The notes: generated by a model from the letters alone, not told the origin. A DNA stretch of 64,000 nt from Gracilimonas halophila (GCF_042684365.1 NZ_JBHULI010000024.1:1-64000); one strand, 5' to 3'. Positions 16,515-26,568 are shown, counted from the stretch's first letter. Program-made: numbers and translations.

Positions 16515-17339
16515 TTGAAGTACACTAAAGAACTCGAAATTACAAAGAAAGCGGCTATTGAAGCATCGAAGATCATAACTGAATATGCAGAGAGAACATC
16601 TTTTTCTATTGAATTGAAAGGGAAGAACGACCTTATTACCGATGCAGACGTTGCCTCTGAGAATAAGATCATAGAGATTCTAACCGAAGCTTTTCCGGAA
16701 GATGCAATTCTTGCGGAGGAGTCGAGTCAAAGAACAGAGTTACCCAGTGGGCGGGTTTGGATCATAGATCCCATAGATGGAACTACAAATTTTGCGCATG
16801 GTTTTCCGGCCTATTGTGTATCCATAGCACTTTGGGATAATAAAAGTCCAAAAGTAGCCTTGGTGCTGGAAGTAGCCAAGCAAGAGTTATTTACAGCATT
16901 AGAGGGAGAAGGAGCGTACCTGAACGGGAAGTCTATACATGTTTCAGGAAATAACGATCCTTCTGCGTCTTTGATAGGAACCGGGTTCCCTTACAGGGAT
17001 CTGCACCTGGTGGATGATTACCTCAAGCTTTTTAAAAGATTGATGGAAAAGACTCATGGCGTCAGAAGGCCGGGAACTGCCGCCTGGGATCTGTGTAATG
17101 TTGCCTGCGGAAGATTTGAAGGATTCTATGAATACGGATTAAGTGCCTGGGATGTGGCAGCAGGATCTTTGATCATCAAAGAAGCCGGAGGTGTGGTTAC
17201 TGACTGGAGGGGTGAAAGCGATTGGTTATTTGGTAAAAGGATCATTGCCGGAAATGAGGCTGTTCATGCATTTCTGGGTAAAGAGATCAGGCAATGTTTT
17301 AGCCAACAGGATTTAACACACAAAAAAAATTCAAATTGA
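16515..17339 (+). CDS. Inositol monophosphatase family protein
   Basis: 274 residues. Metal-dependent phosphatase: D-L-I-T-D-A-D, E-E-S, the signature W-I-I-D-P-I-D-G-T-T-N-F-A-H-G and the second motif S-A-W-D-V-A-A-G. Start is TTG at 16515, as there is no in-frame ATG near; no clear Shine-Dalgarno. Could act on inositol phosphate or related sugar phosphates (SuhB-like). Confidence 0.88.
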   Translation: MKYTKELEITKKAAIEASKIITEYAERTSFSIELKGKNDLITDADVASENKIIEILTEAFPEDAILAEESSQRTELPSGRVWIIDPIDGTTNFAHGFPAYCVSIALWDNKSPKVALVLEVAKQELFTALEGEGAYLNGKSIHVSGNNDPSASLIGTGFPYRDLHLVDDYLKLFKRLMEKTHGVRRPGTAAWDLCNVACGRFEGFYEYGLSAWDVAAGSLIIKEAGGVVTDWRGESDWLFGKRIIAGNEAVHAFLGKEIRQCFSQQDLTHKKNSN

Positions 17340-17403
17340 ATAAGTATCTATACTCTATGATCGAAAATTAGTGTAATTTTCTGCTGAACTAACCTCTGCA
17401 ACA

Positions 17404-19368
17404 ATGAATATTTCTATCAGAAGATCGACCATTTCTGACCTTGATCTTCTGCTTAAGCTCGAAAAAAGTGCATTTCCAATTTATCAGCAAAGCTCAAAGC
17501 GTGTATTAAGCTTAAGCTTGAGAAGTAATTTTCAACAAGTTTGGATTGCCGAGGCGGAGGGACAAGAAGATCATCATGGGGTAGGAGGTCTCGTTCTTTA
17601 TATCTATAAGAGAACGGTACGAATTTTTTCTATAGTGGTAGATCCGGAGTATCAGAGCAAAGGGGTGGGAAAGAAACTTCTTGAACATGCCGAGATTCTT
17701 GCTAAACAAAGAGGAGCCGAACGGTTGTCGCTGGAAGCAAGTGTGGATAATAAGAAACTCATTGCCTGGTATAATAAGTTTGGTTTTGAATCAACAGAGC
17801 TCATGCAGGATTATTATGAAGAGGGAAGGGACGGGTTGCGAATGGTGAAGGAACTGCTGATCCCTGAGTTAAAGAACAGGTTATCCAATATTATAGTAGT
17901 TGATGATCCTGAAGAGTGGGAGTTGAATATCGAAAATGTAGAAGTGGTTTCTTCGAAAGATTACACATCCAATAAAGGCTTGTTTTCCGAGCGGTCTTTG
18001 CGCGTGTTCAATTTGTGTAACTCCTATCGGTATCAAAGCATGGGATACTATGTGTCTCTGTTAGCTTCAGCCCGAGAGCATCGGGCAATTCCAAACGTGA
18101 CCACTATCAGAGACTTCAAAGATGTAAGTGTGATTCGTTCTATTGCTGATGATATTGATGAGGTTATCCAGAGTTCACTTCAGAAATGCACGGATAATAG
18201 ATTTTCACTCAATGTTTATTTTGGTAAATCAACTGAACAGGAATATAAAGTCCTGACTCAGAAATTATACCAAATGTTTGAAGCTCCATTATTTCAGGTT
18301 CAGTTTGTGAAAGGCAGTAGGTGGGACATTAAAAAGATCACTCCATTAAGCCTGAGTAAAGTTGATATCTCTGACAGAGAGATCGTTCAAGAGTCTGCAC
18401 GCCAATATTTTGAAGCAAAGAGATTCAAAAAGACTAAGCTTAAGAATTATACTTATCACCTTGCGATCCTTGTAGATTCCAAAGAAGAGAATCCACCTTC
18501 AAATAAAAGAGCACTTAAGAAGTTTAAAGATGCTGCTAATGAACTCAATATTTATACGGAATACATCACTAAGGAAGATTATAACAGGTTATCTGAGTTC
18601 GATGCTTTGTTTATTCGTGAAACTACCAATGTGAATAACTATACCTATCAATTTTCCAGAAAGGCGTATGCCGAAGGATTGGCGGTACTTGATGACCCAT
18701 GGTCTATTTTGAGGTGTTCAAATAAGATATATCTGCATGAGCGATTGAAGGTCAATAACATTCCGGCTCCGGATACTACCGTCTTTTATAAAGGGATGGT
18801 AAAGTCGAAAGATCTGAAGCTGTTGACATATCCAATGATCCTTAAACAACCTGACAGTGCTTTTTCATTAGGAGTTACTAAAGTTAAGAGCCCCAGTGAA
18901 ATGGAAGAATCATTAAATAGATTATTTAAGCATTCAGACCTGGTTATCGGGCAAGAGTTTTTACCCTCAGATTACGACTGGCGTATTGGGGTACTGGACA
19001 ATAATGTATTGTTTGCCTGTAAATATTTTATGGCAAAAGGACACTGGCAGATCTATAACTGGAAGGGGCCGAAGAAAGATCAATCCGGTAATGCTGAAAC
19101 GCTTTCAATTGAAGATGTGCCCTTAAAGATCCGTAAGACTGCTTTGAAGGCAGCTTCTCTGATGGGAGACGGGCTTTATGGCGTAGATCTGAAGATACTC
19201 GATGACAAGGTGTATGTCATAGAAGTAAATGATAATCCAAATATCGATGCCGGTATAGAGGATAAGATCCTGGGAAAAGATCTATACAAGAAGATTATAA
19301 GTTCTTTTATCACCAGAATTGAGATGTCCAGAAATATCGAACGTTTTGTTAGTATTGAACCCAACTGA
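17404..19368 (+). CDS. GNAT acetyltransferase fused to RimK-like ATP-grasp ligase
   Basis: 654 residues in two units. Residues about 1-155 are a GNAT N-acyltransferase with the acetyl-CoA motif Y-Q-S-K-G-V-G-K-K-L. Residues about 170-330 match the RLAN domain found before RimK-like ligases, and about 420-640 the ATP-grasp itself, ending in the metal site V-I-E-V-N-D-N-P-N. RimK-type enzymes form amide bonds between a carboxylate and an amine. A GNAT fused to one predicts an acylated peptide or amino-acid conjugate made in two steps. Such fusions are known from comparative genomics of amidoligases, but the product is unknown. Stands alone between convergent and divergent neighbours. Confidence 0.82.
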   Translation: MNISIRRSTISDLDLLLKLEKSAFPIYQQSSKRVLSLSLRSNFQQVWIAEAEGQEDHHGVGGLVLYIYKRTVRIFSIVVDPEYQSKGVGKKLLEHAEILAKQRGAERLSLEASVDNKKLIAWYNKFGFESTELMQDYYEEGRDGLRMVKELLIPELKNRLSNIIVVDDPEEWELNIENVEVVSSKDYTSNKGLFSERSLRVFNLCNSYRYQSMGYYVSLLASAREHRAIPNVTTIRDFKDVSVIRSIADDIDEVIQSSLQKCTDNRFSLNVYFGKSTEQEYKVLTQKLYQMFEAPLFQVQFVKGSRWDIKKITPLSLSKVDISDREIVQESARQYFEAKRFKKTKLKNYTYHLAILVDSKEENPPSNKRALKKFKDAANELNIYTEYITKEDYNRLSEFDALFIRETTNVNNYTYQFSRKAYAEGLAVLDDPWSILRCSNKIYLHERLKVNNIPAPDTTVFYKGMVKSKDLKLLTYPMILKQPDSAFSLGVTKVKSPSEMEESLNRLFKHSDLVIGQEFLPSDYDWRIGVLDNNVLFACKYFMAKGHWQIYNWKGPKKDQSGNAETLSIEDVPLKIRKTALKAASLMGDGLYGVDLKILDDKVYVIEVNDNPNIDAGIEDKILGKDLYKKIISSFITRIEMSRNIERFVSIEPN

Positions 19369-19376
19369 TATTTCTA

Positions 19377-20558
19377 TCAGATCTTATTAAGCCCGTATTC
19401 AAGGTCTTTGATCAGATCTTCGACGTTCTCGATCCCTACTGAATAGCGGATGAGGCTTTCAGAAATACCAAGATGCTTTCTTTGCTCTTCCGTTAGTTCT
19501 ACATGACTTGTGGTACGGGGCGGGCCTGCCAAGGTGCTCACAGAGCCCAAGCTGGCAGCAAGATGGACAAATTTCATGTTATGGAGAAGCTTTTTGACAG
19601 CTTCATATCCGCCTTTTAGCTCAAAACTTAAGACCCCTCCATATCCGGACATTTGCTTCTTAGCAATTTCATGTCCCTTATGGCTCTTCAAACCGGGATA
19701 AAAAACCTGTGCAACTTTAGGGTGTTCTTCTAAAAACCGGGCGATCTTAAGAGCACTTTCGTTTTGTCTTTGTACTCTTAGTTCTAAAGTTTTCATTCCA
19801 CGTTTAACATTATAAGCTATTTCAGGAGAGAGGCTTGCACCCATTATCTCACGATATTGAAAGATCTGTTTGATCAGCTTCTTGCTTCCGCATGCCAGTC
19901 CGCACATGGTATCTGAATGTCCGCCTAAAAACTTGGTAGCACTGTGAATCACAAGATCTACTCCAAGTGTTAGTGGATTTTGGTTTATTGGGGAGGCAAA
20001 GGTGTTGTCGGAAACAACGATAGCATTCACCTTTTTGGCAGCTTTGGTAATTCTTTGAAGGTCAATAACTTTGAGCGTGGGGTTGGTGGGGCTTTCAAGG
20101 TAGACCAACTGACATCCTTTACCGATCTCTTTTTCCAGTTGTTCATGATCTTCAGTATCACATAAGGAAACATCTATATTGAATTTCGGAAGGTGTTCAA
20201 GGAAGATCTTGCTTGTACCTCCATAAGAGTCTTTAATAGAAACCACGCGGTCACCGGGTTTCAACAATGCAAAAAGCGTATTGCTTATAGCAGCCATTCC
20301 GGTTGAAAAGGAGATCGCAGCTTCCCCGTTTTCAAGAATCCGGATCTTTTCCTCCAAAACCTGAACGGTGGGATTGGTATTTCTACTGTAGATATGTCCT
20401 TCCTTATTTCCTTTGGCTACTTCATACCATTCGTCAAGGTCGTCATACGCATAGGTTACCGTATTGAATACAGGTACTGTTGAGCTTCCTTCGTGGAAGG
20501 TTTTTGTTTCTCCTGCCCAAACAGAAGTCGTTCCTTTTTGCTCCTTAGAAAAGTCCAT
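19377..20558 (-). CDS. Trans-sulfuration PLP enzyme (cystathionine gamma-synthase/lyase type)
   Basis: 393 residues, Cys/Met metabolism PLP family. PLP lysine K209 in H-S-A-T-K-F-L-G-G-H; also Y-S-R-x-x-N-P-T and L-A-A-S-L-G motifs. Whether it is MetB, MetC or a gamma-lyase cannot be settled by sequence reading. Followed upstream by the bacillithiol gene bshB1, which also serves thiol metabolism. Confidence 0.88.
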   Translation of the reverse strand: MDFSKEQKGTTSVWAGETKTFHEGSSTVPVFNTVTYAYDDLDEWYEVAKGNKEGHIYSRNTNPTVQVLEEKIRILENGEAAISFSTGMAAISNTLFALLKPGDRVVSIKDSYGGTSKIFLEHLPKFNIDVSLCDTEDHEQLEKEIGKGCQLVYLESPTNPTLKVIDLQRITKAAKKVNAIVVSDNTFASPINQNPLTLGVDLVIHSATKFLGGHSDTMCGLACGSKKLIKQIFQYREIMGASLSPEIAYNVKRGMKTLELRVQRQNESALKIARFLEEHPKVAQVFYPGLKSHKGHEIAKKQMSGYGGVLSFELKGGYEAVKKLLHNMKFVHLAASLGSVSTLAGPPRTTSHVELTEEQRKHLGISESLIRYSVGIENVEDLIKDLEYGLNKI

Positions 20559-20645
20559 AAACCGGAATGTTTGTTTGTTGATGATCTTCCGGCTAAAATG
20601 ATGAAAGAAGACTGATAATCAAAGCATGACGCTTTAATTTTTTTG

Positions 20646-21389
20646 TCAGCGTTTTGGAGTGTGTTCAAAAAATACATCCATGCTTTTGAGCGGAGCGGGA
20701 GACAGGTAATACTTAAAGGGTTCTCCGAATTCAAATCCCGAAAGGTGCCCGAAATATCTGGCACGTGCTTCCAGCTGCTTAAAGTAGTTCTCAGATGAAA
20801 TATAGGTTTCAGGTTCATCACCGGGTTCGCTTACATTAAACTGTGTATCAAATGCCAGGACAGCCCTCTTCTTGGTGTCCCAATGATCAGATATGTCAAA
20901 TACGAAATCAGGTTCGAAAGGCCGGTCTTGCATGTAGTGCAGAATGTGAGCAGGCCGCCACGGAGATTGTTCTTTTCCATTCTTCCCAATAGTTTTGATC
21001 TTCTTTAATCCGGAATAAAAGAGTGCATCCAGTACCAAATTTGTACCTTTGGGATGATCAGGGTGTCGGTCGAAAGGAGTTCCGGTAATGCAAATATGGG
21101 GTTTAGATAACCGTATCTGCTCTATGATCTTAAGCTGATTATCTCTTGTGTTCGGAAGAAGAGAATCCCCCAGGTCTAAGTTGGCTCTGTATGAAATATC
21201 CAGGATGCCGGAGGCTTTTCTGACTTCTTCGGAACGAGTCTTTTCAGTACCGCGGGTACCCATTTCCCCTTTAGTGAGGTCAATGATCCCAACTTTTTTC
21301 CCGGAGTTGGTGAGGGCTGCAATAGTTCCCCCGCAATTCAATTCGGCATCATCAGGATGGGAGGCGAAAACAAGTACGTCTAATTTCAT
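20646..21389 (-). CDS. bshB1: Bacillithiol biosynthesis deacetylase BshB1
   Basis: 247 residues, PIG-L deacetylase family. Zinc motif A-S-H11-P-D-D14, later R-H-P-D-H. L-D-L-G-D and Y-Y-x-x-R-P-like segments match BshB1, which removes acetate from N-acetylglucosaminyl-malate to make the bacillithiol precursor. Bacteroidota-group organisms commonly use bacillithiol. Adjacent to a sulfur amino-acid PLP enzyme. Confidence 0.88.
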   Translation of the reverse strand: MKLDVLVFASHPDDAELNCGGTIAALTNSGKKVGIIDLTKGEMGTRGTEKTRSEEVRKASGILDISYRANLDLGDSLLPNTRDNQLKIIEQIRLSKPHICITGTPFDRHPDHPKGTNLVLDALFYSGLKKIKTIGKNGKEQSPWRPAHILHYMQDRPFEPDFVFDISDHWDTKKRAVLAFDTQFNVSEPGDEPETYISSENYFKQLEARARYFGHLSGFEFGEPFKYYLSPAPLKSMDVFFEHTPKR

Positions 21390-21526
21390 GATCTTTATTT
21401 TTTCCCGAAAGTAAGGAATAATTGTGGCATCAATAAAGATGAAAAGAAGTTAGATTTATTTCACTTTCAGTGTAACGAAATTTTGTTGTTCTCGTACAGG
21501 CATAAACTGATCATCTAAAAACTATT

Positions 21527-22756
21527 ATGAGAATATTAAACAGCTTTACGGAAGGGTTTAAAATTGCCCTCAGTGCTCTTAAAACAAATAAAATACGATC
21601 CATACTTACAGCGCTTTGTATCATCATCGGAATAACTATGGTGACCATTGTTGATTCTGTGACAACCGGAATGGACATTACTTTTGAAAAAAGTATGTCG
21701 ATGATGGGGCAGAATGTTGTTTATGTTGAGAAATGGCCTTGGGGAATGGGTGGCGAATACAAGTGGTGGGAGTACCGAAACCGCAAGGAAATGGAACTGG
21801 AATATGTGGATCAGATCAGAGAGTATAGCAGATATGCGAATAATGTTACTGCTGCAGCTAATAGAGGTACAAGTATTCGGTACGATGGGAAAACTGCTGA
21901 AAATGTTGGGCTCTCCGGGACTACTGCCAATTATTTAGAGATTCAAGGGTTGAATATTGCAGATGGACGAATGTTTGTTCAGGAAGAGGTCAGATCAGGG
22001 GCTAAAGTAGCTGTGATAGGGAATACTCTGAATGAATCACTATTTGAGCTGGAAAATCCGCTGGGTAAAAGAATCAGGCTTGGCGGGCAGAAATTCATAG
22101 TAGTCGGGGTGTTGGAAAAGCAAGGCAAATTCATGGGGCTTGAGGATACCGATAACAGGATCATTATTCCTATTTCCGCTTTTGGTCAGATCTATGGATT
22201 ACGATCGGGGATACAAATCGGAGTACAGTTTCCGGATCAGGCTGCTCTCAGAGAGGGGGAATATGAACTTGAAGGTATTATGAGAAGGATCCGCCAGGTT
22301 GATGCTACAGAGGATAATGATTTTGCCCTGAATAAGCCGGAAGCCTTTAAACAACAGCTTGAAGGGATGAAGGCGGGAATATATGCAGTGGGTTTTATTC
22401 TTAGCGGACTCTCTTTACTGATCGGTGGTATTGGTGTAATGAATATTATGTTTGTTTCGGTTAGAGAGCGAACTAAAGAGATCGGTATCAGAAAAGCGGT
22501 TGGCGCAAAATCATGGGAGATCATGACTCAGTTCCTGCTTGAAGCAATTGCGATTTGTTTGTTGGGGGGTATAATAGGGGTAGCTCTTGCCGGAGGTCTT
22601 ACTATTTTGATCAACCAGGCTTTTGTTGCAGTTATGAATGTGAGTGTGGTAGTGCTCGGTTTTAGCATATGTACCATAGTTGGAGTTGTATTTGGTTTTA
22701 TACCTGCCTACAGGGCTGCAAAATCAGATCCTATTGAATCATTAAGGTTTGAGTAA
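21527..22756 (+). CDS. MacB/FtsX-type ABC permease, subunit 1
   Basis: 409 residues with the MacB layout: a first span near residues 25-45, a large periplasmic domain (about 50-280), three C-terminal spans and G-V-M-N-I-M-F-V-S-V-x-E-R-T-K-E-I-G-I-R-K-A-V-G-A. Ends with the family's D-P-I-E-S-L-R-F-E. No ATPase domain of its own; the ATPase lies at the end of the operon. Paired with a second permease, suggesting a heterodimeric transporter. Confidence 0.9.
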   Translation: MRILNSFTEGFKIALSALKTNKIRSILTALCIIIGITMVTIVDSVTTGMDITFEKSMSMMGQNVVYVEKWPWGMGGEYKWWEYRNRKEMELEYVDQIREYSRYANNVTAAANRGTSIRYDGKTAENVGLSGTTANYLEIQGLNIADGRMFVQEEVRSGAKVAVIGNTLNESLFELENPLGKRIRLGGQKFIVVGVLEKQGKFMGLEDTDNRIIIPISAFGQIYGLRSGIQIGVQFPDQAALREGEYELEGIMRRIRQVDATEDNDFALNKPEAFKQQLEGMKAGIYAVGFILSGLSLLIGGIGVMNIMFVSVRERTKEIGIRKAVGAKSWEIMTQFLLEAIAICLLGGIIGVALAGGLTILINQAFVAVMNVSVVVLGFSICTIVGVVFGFIPAYRAAKSDPIESLRFE

Positions 22757-22757
22757 A

Positions 22758-23981
22758 ATGAGAATTAAAGAAACTACTATACAGGCCTACGATTCGTTGA
22801 AGGCTAACAAACTTCGTTCTTTCCTAACGCTTTTGGCTCTGGTTATCGGAGTGTTTTCAGTCATTGTATCAACAACGGCTGTGGCGGTTTTAGATAATTA
22901 TTTCAAGAATACCATGAGTATTATGGGAACAGATGTGATCAATGTTTCCAAAACACCCTCTGTGCAGATGGGATCGCTGAGTGATGACATCCGAAACAGG
23001 AAGGATATTGATTTTACAACAGCTGAAGAGCTGGAAGAACAGATGCGAATAGGCCGGGGCATGAGTCCAAATGAGTCCTTTGGTATTGCAAAGATCTCAT
23101 TTAGTGATGAAGAAACGGAACCTAATGTTCGAATTTCCGGGAGTAATGAAAATTATTTAAACAATAATTCTTATGAACTGGAGGACGGACGTAATTTTAC
23201 CGGTGACGATATTCAATATGGACGAAATGTTGTTATCCTCGGCAAGGATGTTCAGAATGTATTGTTCAAGAATGAATACCCCATAGGAAAGCAAATTCGA
23301 TTTGGTGGAAAACCATATACTGTTATAGGTATATTAGAAGCGAAAGGACAAATATTTGGACAGTCTTTTGATAACTTTGTTCTTATACCTTATACCACAG
23401 CCATTAACGTATATGGAGCTAATAGAAATATAAGCATTCAGGTTCGTGCTCCCGAGATCGACTTTATAGATGAAACGGTGGAAGAGATCACCGGTATATT
23501 ACGTGTGATAAGGAAAGTAAATCCTGGTGAGAATAATGATTTTGAGATCTCAACCAACGAAACCTTATCAGGGACTTTTGATACCTTCACAACAGCATTA
23601 TACATAGGCGGATTTGCAATAGGATTCATCACTTTACTGGGCGCAGGTATTGGCGTCATGAATATTATGCTGGTCTCCGTTTCAGAGCGTACCCGGGAAA
23701 TTGGAGTTAGAAAAGCAGTAGGAGCTACCCGTAAAGCCATTGTAAGTCAGTTTCTAATGGAAGCTGTTTTTATTTGTCAGATCGGTGGTATTATTGGAAT
23801 GATCTTAGGAATAGGAGTGGGTAACCTGATGGCTGTTTGGATCGAAACAGAAGCAGTGATCCCAATTTGGTCGGTAGCAGGAGGCTTTTTTGGAATGCTT
23901 ATCATTGGGTTGGTATTCGGTGTTTACCCTGCTTATAAAGCATCAAAGCTGGATCCGATAGAAAGTTTACGCTACGAATAA
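22758..23981 (+). CDS. MacB/FtsX-type ABC permease, subunit 2
   Basis: 407 residues from the ATG at 22758, one base after the stop of subunit 1; an in-frame TTG at 22749 would overlap it and is less likely. Same fold and motifs as subunit 1: G-V-M-N-I-M-L-V-S-V-S-E-R-T-R-E-I-G-V-R-K-A-V-G-A-T and a D-P-I-E-S-L-R-Y-E end. The periplasmic domain differs, consistent with a specialised partner. Confidence 0.9.
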   Translation: MRIKETTIQAYDSLKANKLRSFLTLLALVIGVFSVIVSTTAVAVLDNYFKNTMSIMGTDVINVSKTPSVQMGSLSDDIRNRKDIDFTTAEELEEQMRIGRGMSPNESFGIAKISFSDEETEPNVRISGSNENYLNNNSYELEDGRNFTGDDIQYGRNVVILGKDVQNVLFKNEYPIGKQIRFGGKPYTVIGILEAKGQIFGQSFDNFVLIPYTTAINVYGANRNISIQVRAPEIDFIDETVEEITGILRVIRKVNPGENNDFEISTNETLSGTFDTFTTALYIGGFAIGFITLLGAGIGVMNIMLVSVSERTREIGVRKAVGATRKAIVSQFLMEAVFICQIGGIIGMILGIGVGNLMAVWIETEAVIPIWSVAGGFFGMLIIGLVFGVYPAYKASKLDPIESLRYE

Positions 23982-24050
23982 CTTTTTGCAATGGAATGAT
24001 TTAAGCATCCATTGCAATTTGTTATATTAAATAAAAAAATACAGGGCATT

Positions 24051-24263
24051 ATGAACGAAGAGATCATTCAAAATTTAAATGAAAGACTGGATAGCGCCAT
24101 CGGTAAAGGACGGGAGATCCTGGAAGATGAAGAACTGCAAATCCGTTTAGAGGAGATGAAGCATCAAACTGAAGATACAATTCGTAAACATCCTATTAAA
24201 TCAGTGGTTATTGGGTTAGCAGTGGGTTATATAGCAGCTAAAATTTTCACATCAGACGATTGA
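24051..24263 (+). CDS. YqjD/ElaB-like membrane-tail protein
   Basis: 70 residues from the ATG at 24051. A helical N-terminus is followed by one C-terminal membrane span (I-K-S-V-V-I-G-L-A-V-G-Y-I-A-A). The pattern (amphipathic helix, H-P-I-K-S/H-P, then a tail anchor) matches the DUF883 (YqjD/ElaB) family, some members of which tether ribosomes at the inner membrane in E. coli. Lies inside the transport operon, 6 bases before the next gene. Confidence 0.6.
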   Translation: MNEEIIQNLNERLDSAIGKGREILEDEELQIRLEEMKHQTEDTIRKHPIKSVVIGLAVGYIAAKIFTSDD

Positions 24264-24269
24264 TCCAAA

Positions 24270-24677
24270 ATGGATGATTTAGGAAAACGAATTAAAAATG
24301 TTACTCATGAATTGAAAGATTACATCGAGACCAAGCTGGAACTCACACTATTAAATTTTGGAGATCAGGTTAGCTATTGGATCGGGAAATCTATTCAGAG
24401 TCTGGTTGGATATACTATTCTTGCCATAGGATTGATTTTCGGGATGACGGCACTTGCTATATATCTTGGAGAGGTGTTAGATGAGATGTGGGCCGGTTAT
24501 GCCATTGTTGCATCACCATTTATTATCATGGGTTTGATATTGGTAATCCTTAAGCCCAAGGCTATAGTCAGATCTATTCAAAACCAGATATTAGCCGAGT
24601 TCATCAATTCATTGGATGAAGAAGACCCAATTAAAGAACTCCCTTCAAAAGAAAATTCAAAAAAAGAACATAATTGA
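24270..24677 (+). CDS. YqjE-like (Phage_holin_3_6 family) membrane protein
   Basis: 135 residues. An amphipathic start (K-D-Y-I-E-T-K-L-E-L-T-L-L-N) is followed by two membrane spans (about 47-70 and 78-98), matching the YqjE / Phage_holin_3_6 family. The name reflects fold similarity, not a lysis role. In many proteobacteria yqjD, yqjE and yqjK are adjacent; here the same trio shape recurs inside an ABC efflux operon. Confidence 0.65.
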   Translation: MDDLGKRIKNVTHELKDYIETKLELTLLNFGDQVSYWIGKSIQSLVGYTILAIGLIFGMTALAIYLGEVLDEMWAGYAIVASPFIIMGLILVILKPKAIVRSIQNQILAEFINSLDEEDPIKELPSKENSKKEHN

Positions 24678-24678
24678 A

Positions 24679-25065
24679 ATGTCTGAAGTCAAACTATCGA
24701 ATTTAGAGAGAAAGAAAAAAGAACTTGAAGAAGAATTGGTCCGGATACAAAACGGAATAGACAAGTCTATTGATGATGTGAAAGAGGGTGTGTCTTCGAA
24801 CATGGATCCTAAAAATGTAATACGTAAGTATCCTTTACCAATTGTAGGAGCGTCTTTAGTTGCTGGGTTTTTATTGGGTAGAGAGCGCAAGTATTCTAAT
24901 CGAATATCATCAAAGGAAAGTAATACCGGTAATAGTTTTTCCGACTCCGGTATTTCAAGAGAACTGAAACGTATCATTGCTAAGAAAGGGCTCAGCCTTC
25001 TAATGGATTATCTGGACGATAAAGTAGCTTCGTTGAAAGAAAAGAAAGCCTCTTCAGGCAATTGA
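24679..25065 (+). CDS. Small coiled-coil protein with one membrane span
   Basis: 128 residues from the ATG at 24679, one base after the previous stop. A coiled coil (about 3-40) is followed by one membrane span near residues 55-72 (Y-P-L-P-I-V-G-A-S-L-V-A-G-F-L-L-G) and a basic tail. No firm family; the shape resembles YqjK or DUF883 proteins. An earlier in-frame ATG at 24616 lies within the upstream gene and is less likely. Confidence 0.55.
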   Translation: MSEVKLSNLERKKKELEEELVRIQNGIDKSIDDVKEGVSSNMDPKNVIRKYPLPIVGASLVAGFLLGRERKYSNRISSKESNTGNSFSDSGISRELKRIIAKKGLSLLMDYLDDKVASLKEKKASSGN

Positions 25066-25188
25066 TTTTACAATTCTTTAGTTCCTACCTGTAAAAGGAT
25101 ATAAAAATCGAAAATAGGCCAACTATTATGTAACTATTTTCGTCCACTATCGTGTACCAACCCGTTAATACCAAAACGAATATTAATC

Positions 25189-26568
25189 ATGAAAAGATAT
25201 ATATCATCCTCACTTGTTTTTGCTGTATTCCTATTTGCAAGTTCTGCCCTTGCTCAAGAACAACGCACTATTACTTTACAAGAAGCAATAGAAATAGCGC
25301 TTGAGAATAACTATCAGCTTAAACAAGCAAGAAACAACTTAGATCTGGCAGATCATCAAATCAGAAGTGAATATGCAGATTTCCTTCCTTCAGTAAATGG
25401 GAATTTAAGTGGTTCGAGAAGAACAGGACAGCAGTTTATCTCTGACCGTTTCAGTGAAGGGTTGGATCCTTTTGTTGATATTACCTCACAATCAATCTCC
25501 GGTAACCTGAGTGCAAATATTCCGCTGTTTAACGGGTTTGAGAATATAAATTCACTCCGTGCCAGTGAACAATCGAAGATATCTGATGAGGAAAGCCTAC
25601 GAAGATCAAGGGAGCAGGTGATATTTAATACGGCCTCAAATTACCTTCAGGTTTTATTAGACATGGAGTTGCTTGAAATAAGAAGAGAGAATTTAGAAAA
25701 TTCCCAAAAACAATTAGAGCAGGTTCAGGCACAGGTTGAAGTAGGGTCACGACCAACGGTAGATCTCTACAATCAAGAAGCTCAGGTAGCCAATGAAGAG
25801 TTACTTTTAACCCAGCAAGAGAATTCGCTTAAGTTCAGTAAGATCCTTTTGGTACGGCAGTTGCAAATAGACCCGATGGGCGATTATCAGTTTACAGTGC
25901 CTGAAATGGAATCAGAAATTAATACTGAAGTTTTAGAAAGTTATTCCTTAAGTGAATTAATAGATCAGGCTTTGCTAAACCGTTCGGATCTCAAAAGTAC
26001 AATAGCAGATATACGATCACTTGAATATCAGCTTCAAATTGCGAAGAATAACTTGCTTCCGTCAGTTTCTGCGAATGCCGGTCTGTCTACTTCTTATAGT
26101 GATCAGTATTCACTTTTAGGAGAAAGTGTAGCCTTCAGTGATCAGTTTTTTGACCAAAGGATAAACCGTTCTTTTGGCTTTTCAGTAAGCATACCAATAT
26201 TCCAGAACTGGAACAGAATGTATAATATAGAGTCTTCCAAAGTTCAGCTTAAGAATGCTGAATTGAATCTTGATAATTCAAGGCTTCAGGTAATTCAGGA
26301 AGTAACACAGGCATACAATGACTATACCTCTTATCAAAAACAGCTTTCAGCTTCAGAGAAATCATTGATAGCCAGTGAAAGAGCTTTTGAGACTCAGCAA
26401 GAACGGTACAATGTCGGTTCAAGTACATTGATAGAGCTTAGCCAGGCACAAGCAAGTTATGTTGAAGCTCAGTCTAACTACACACAGGCAACGTATAATC
26501 TCATATTTCAAGAAAAACTACTGGATTACTACTTAGGGAAGCTAAGCGGTGACAGTATCGAATTTTAG
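25189..26568 (+). CDS. TolC-family outer membrane efflux protein
   Basis: 459 residues. Signal peptide ending A-L-A-Q at about residue 22, then two repeats of the outer membrane efflux domain, each with long helices, N-N-Y-Q-L and G-S-R-P-T-V-D-L-Y in the first and G-S-S-T-L-I-E-L-S in the second. Forms the outer-membrane duct for the adaptor and permeases of the same operon. 123 bases separate it from the small membrane gene, enough for a second promoter. Confidence 0.9.
   Translation: MKRYISSSLVFAVFLFASSALAQEQRTITLQEAIEIALENNYQLKQARNNLDLADHQIRSEYADFLPSVNGNLSGSRRTGQQFISDRFSEGLDPFVDITSQSISGNLSANIPLFNGFENINSLRASEQSKISDEESLRRSREQVIFNTASNYLQVLLDMELLEIRRENLENSQKQLEQVQAQVEVGSRPTVDLYNQEAQVANEELLLTQQENSLKFSKILLVRQLQIDPMGDYQFTVPEMESEINTEVLESYSLSELIDQALLNRSDLKSTIADIRSLEYQLQIAKNNLLPSVSANAGLSTSYSDQYSLLGESVAFSDQFFDQRINRSFGFSVSIPIFQNWNRMYNIESSKVQLKNAELNLDNSRLQVIQEVTQAYNDYTSYQKQLSASEKSLIASERAFETQQERYNVGSSTLIELSQAQASYVEAQSNYTQATYNLIFQEKLLDYYLGKLSGDSIEF

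Noticed and set aside
24270..24677. Phage holin or prophage remnant
   Set aside because: The family name includes 'holin', but the gene sits in a transport operon with no phage genes nearby, so a YqjE-like envelope protein is the better reading.
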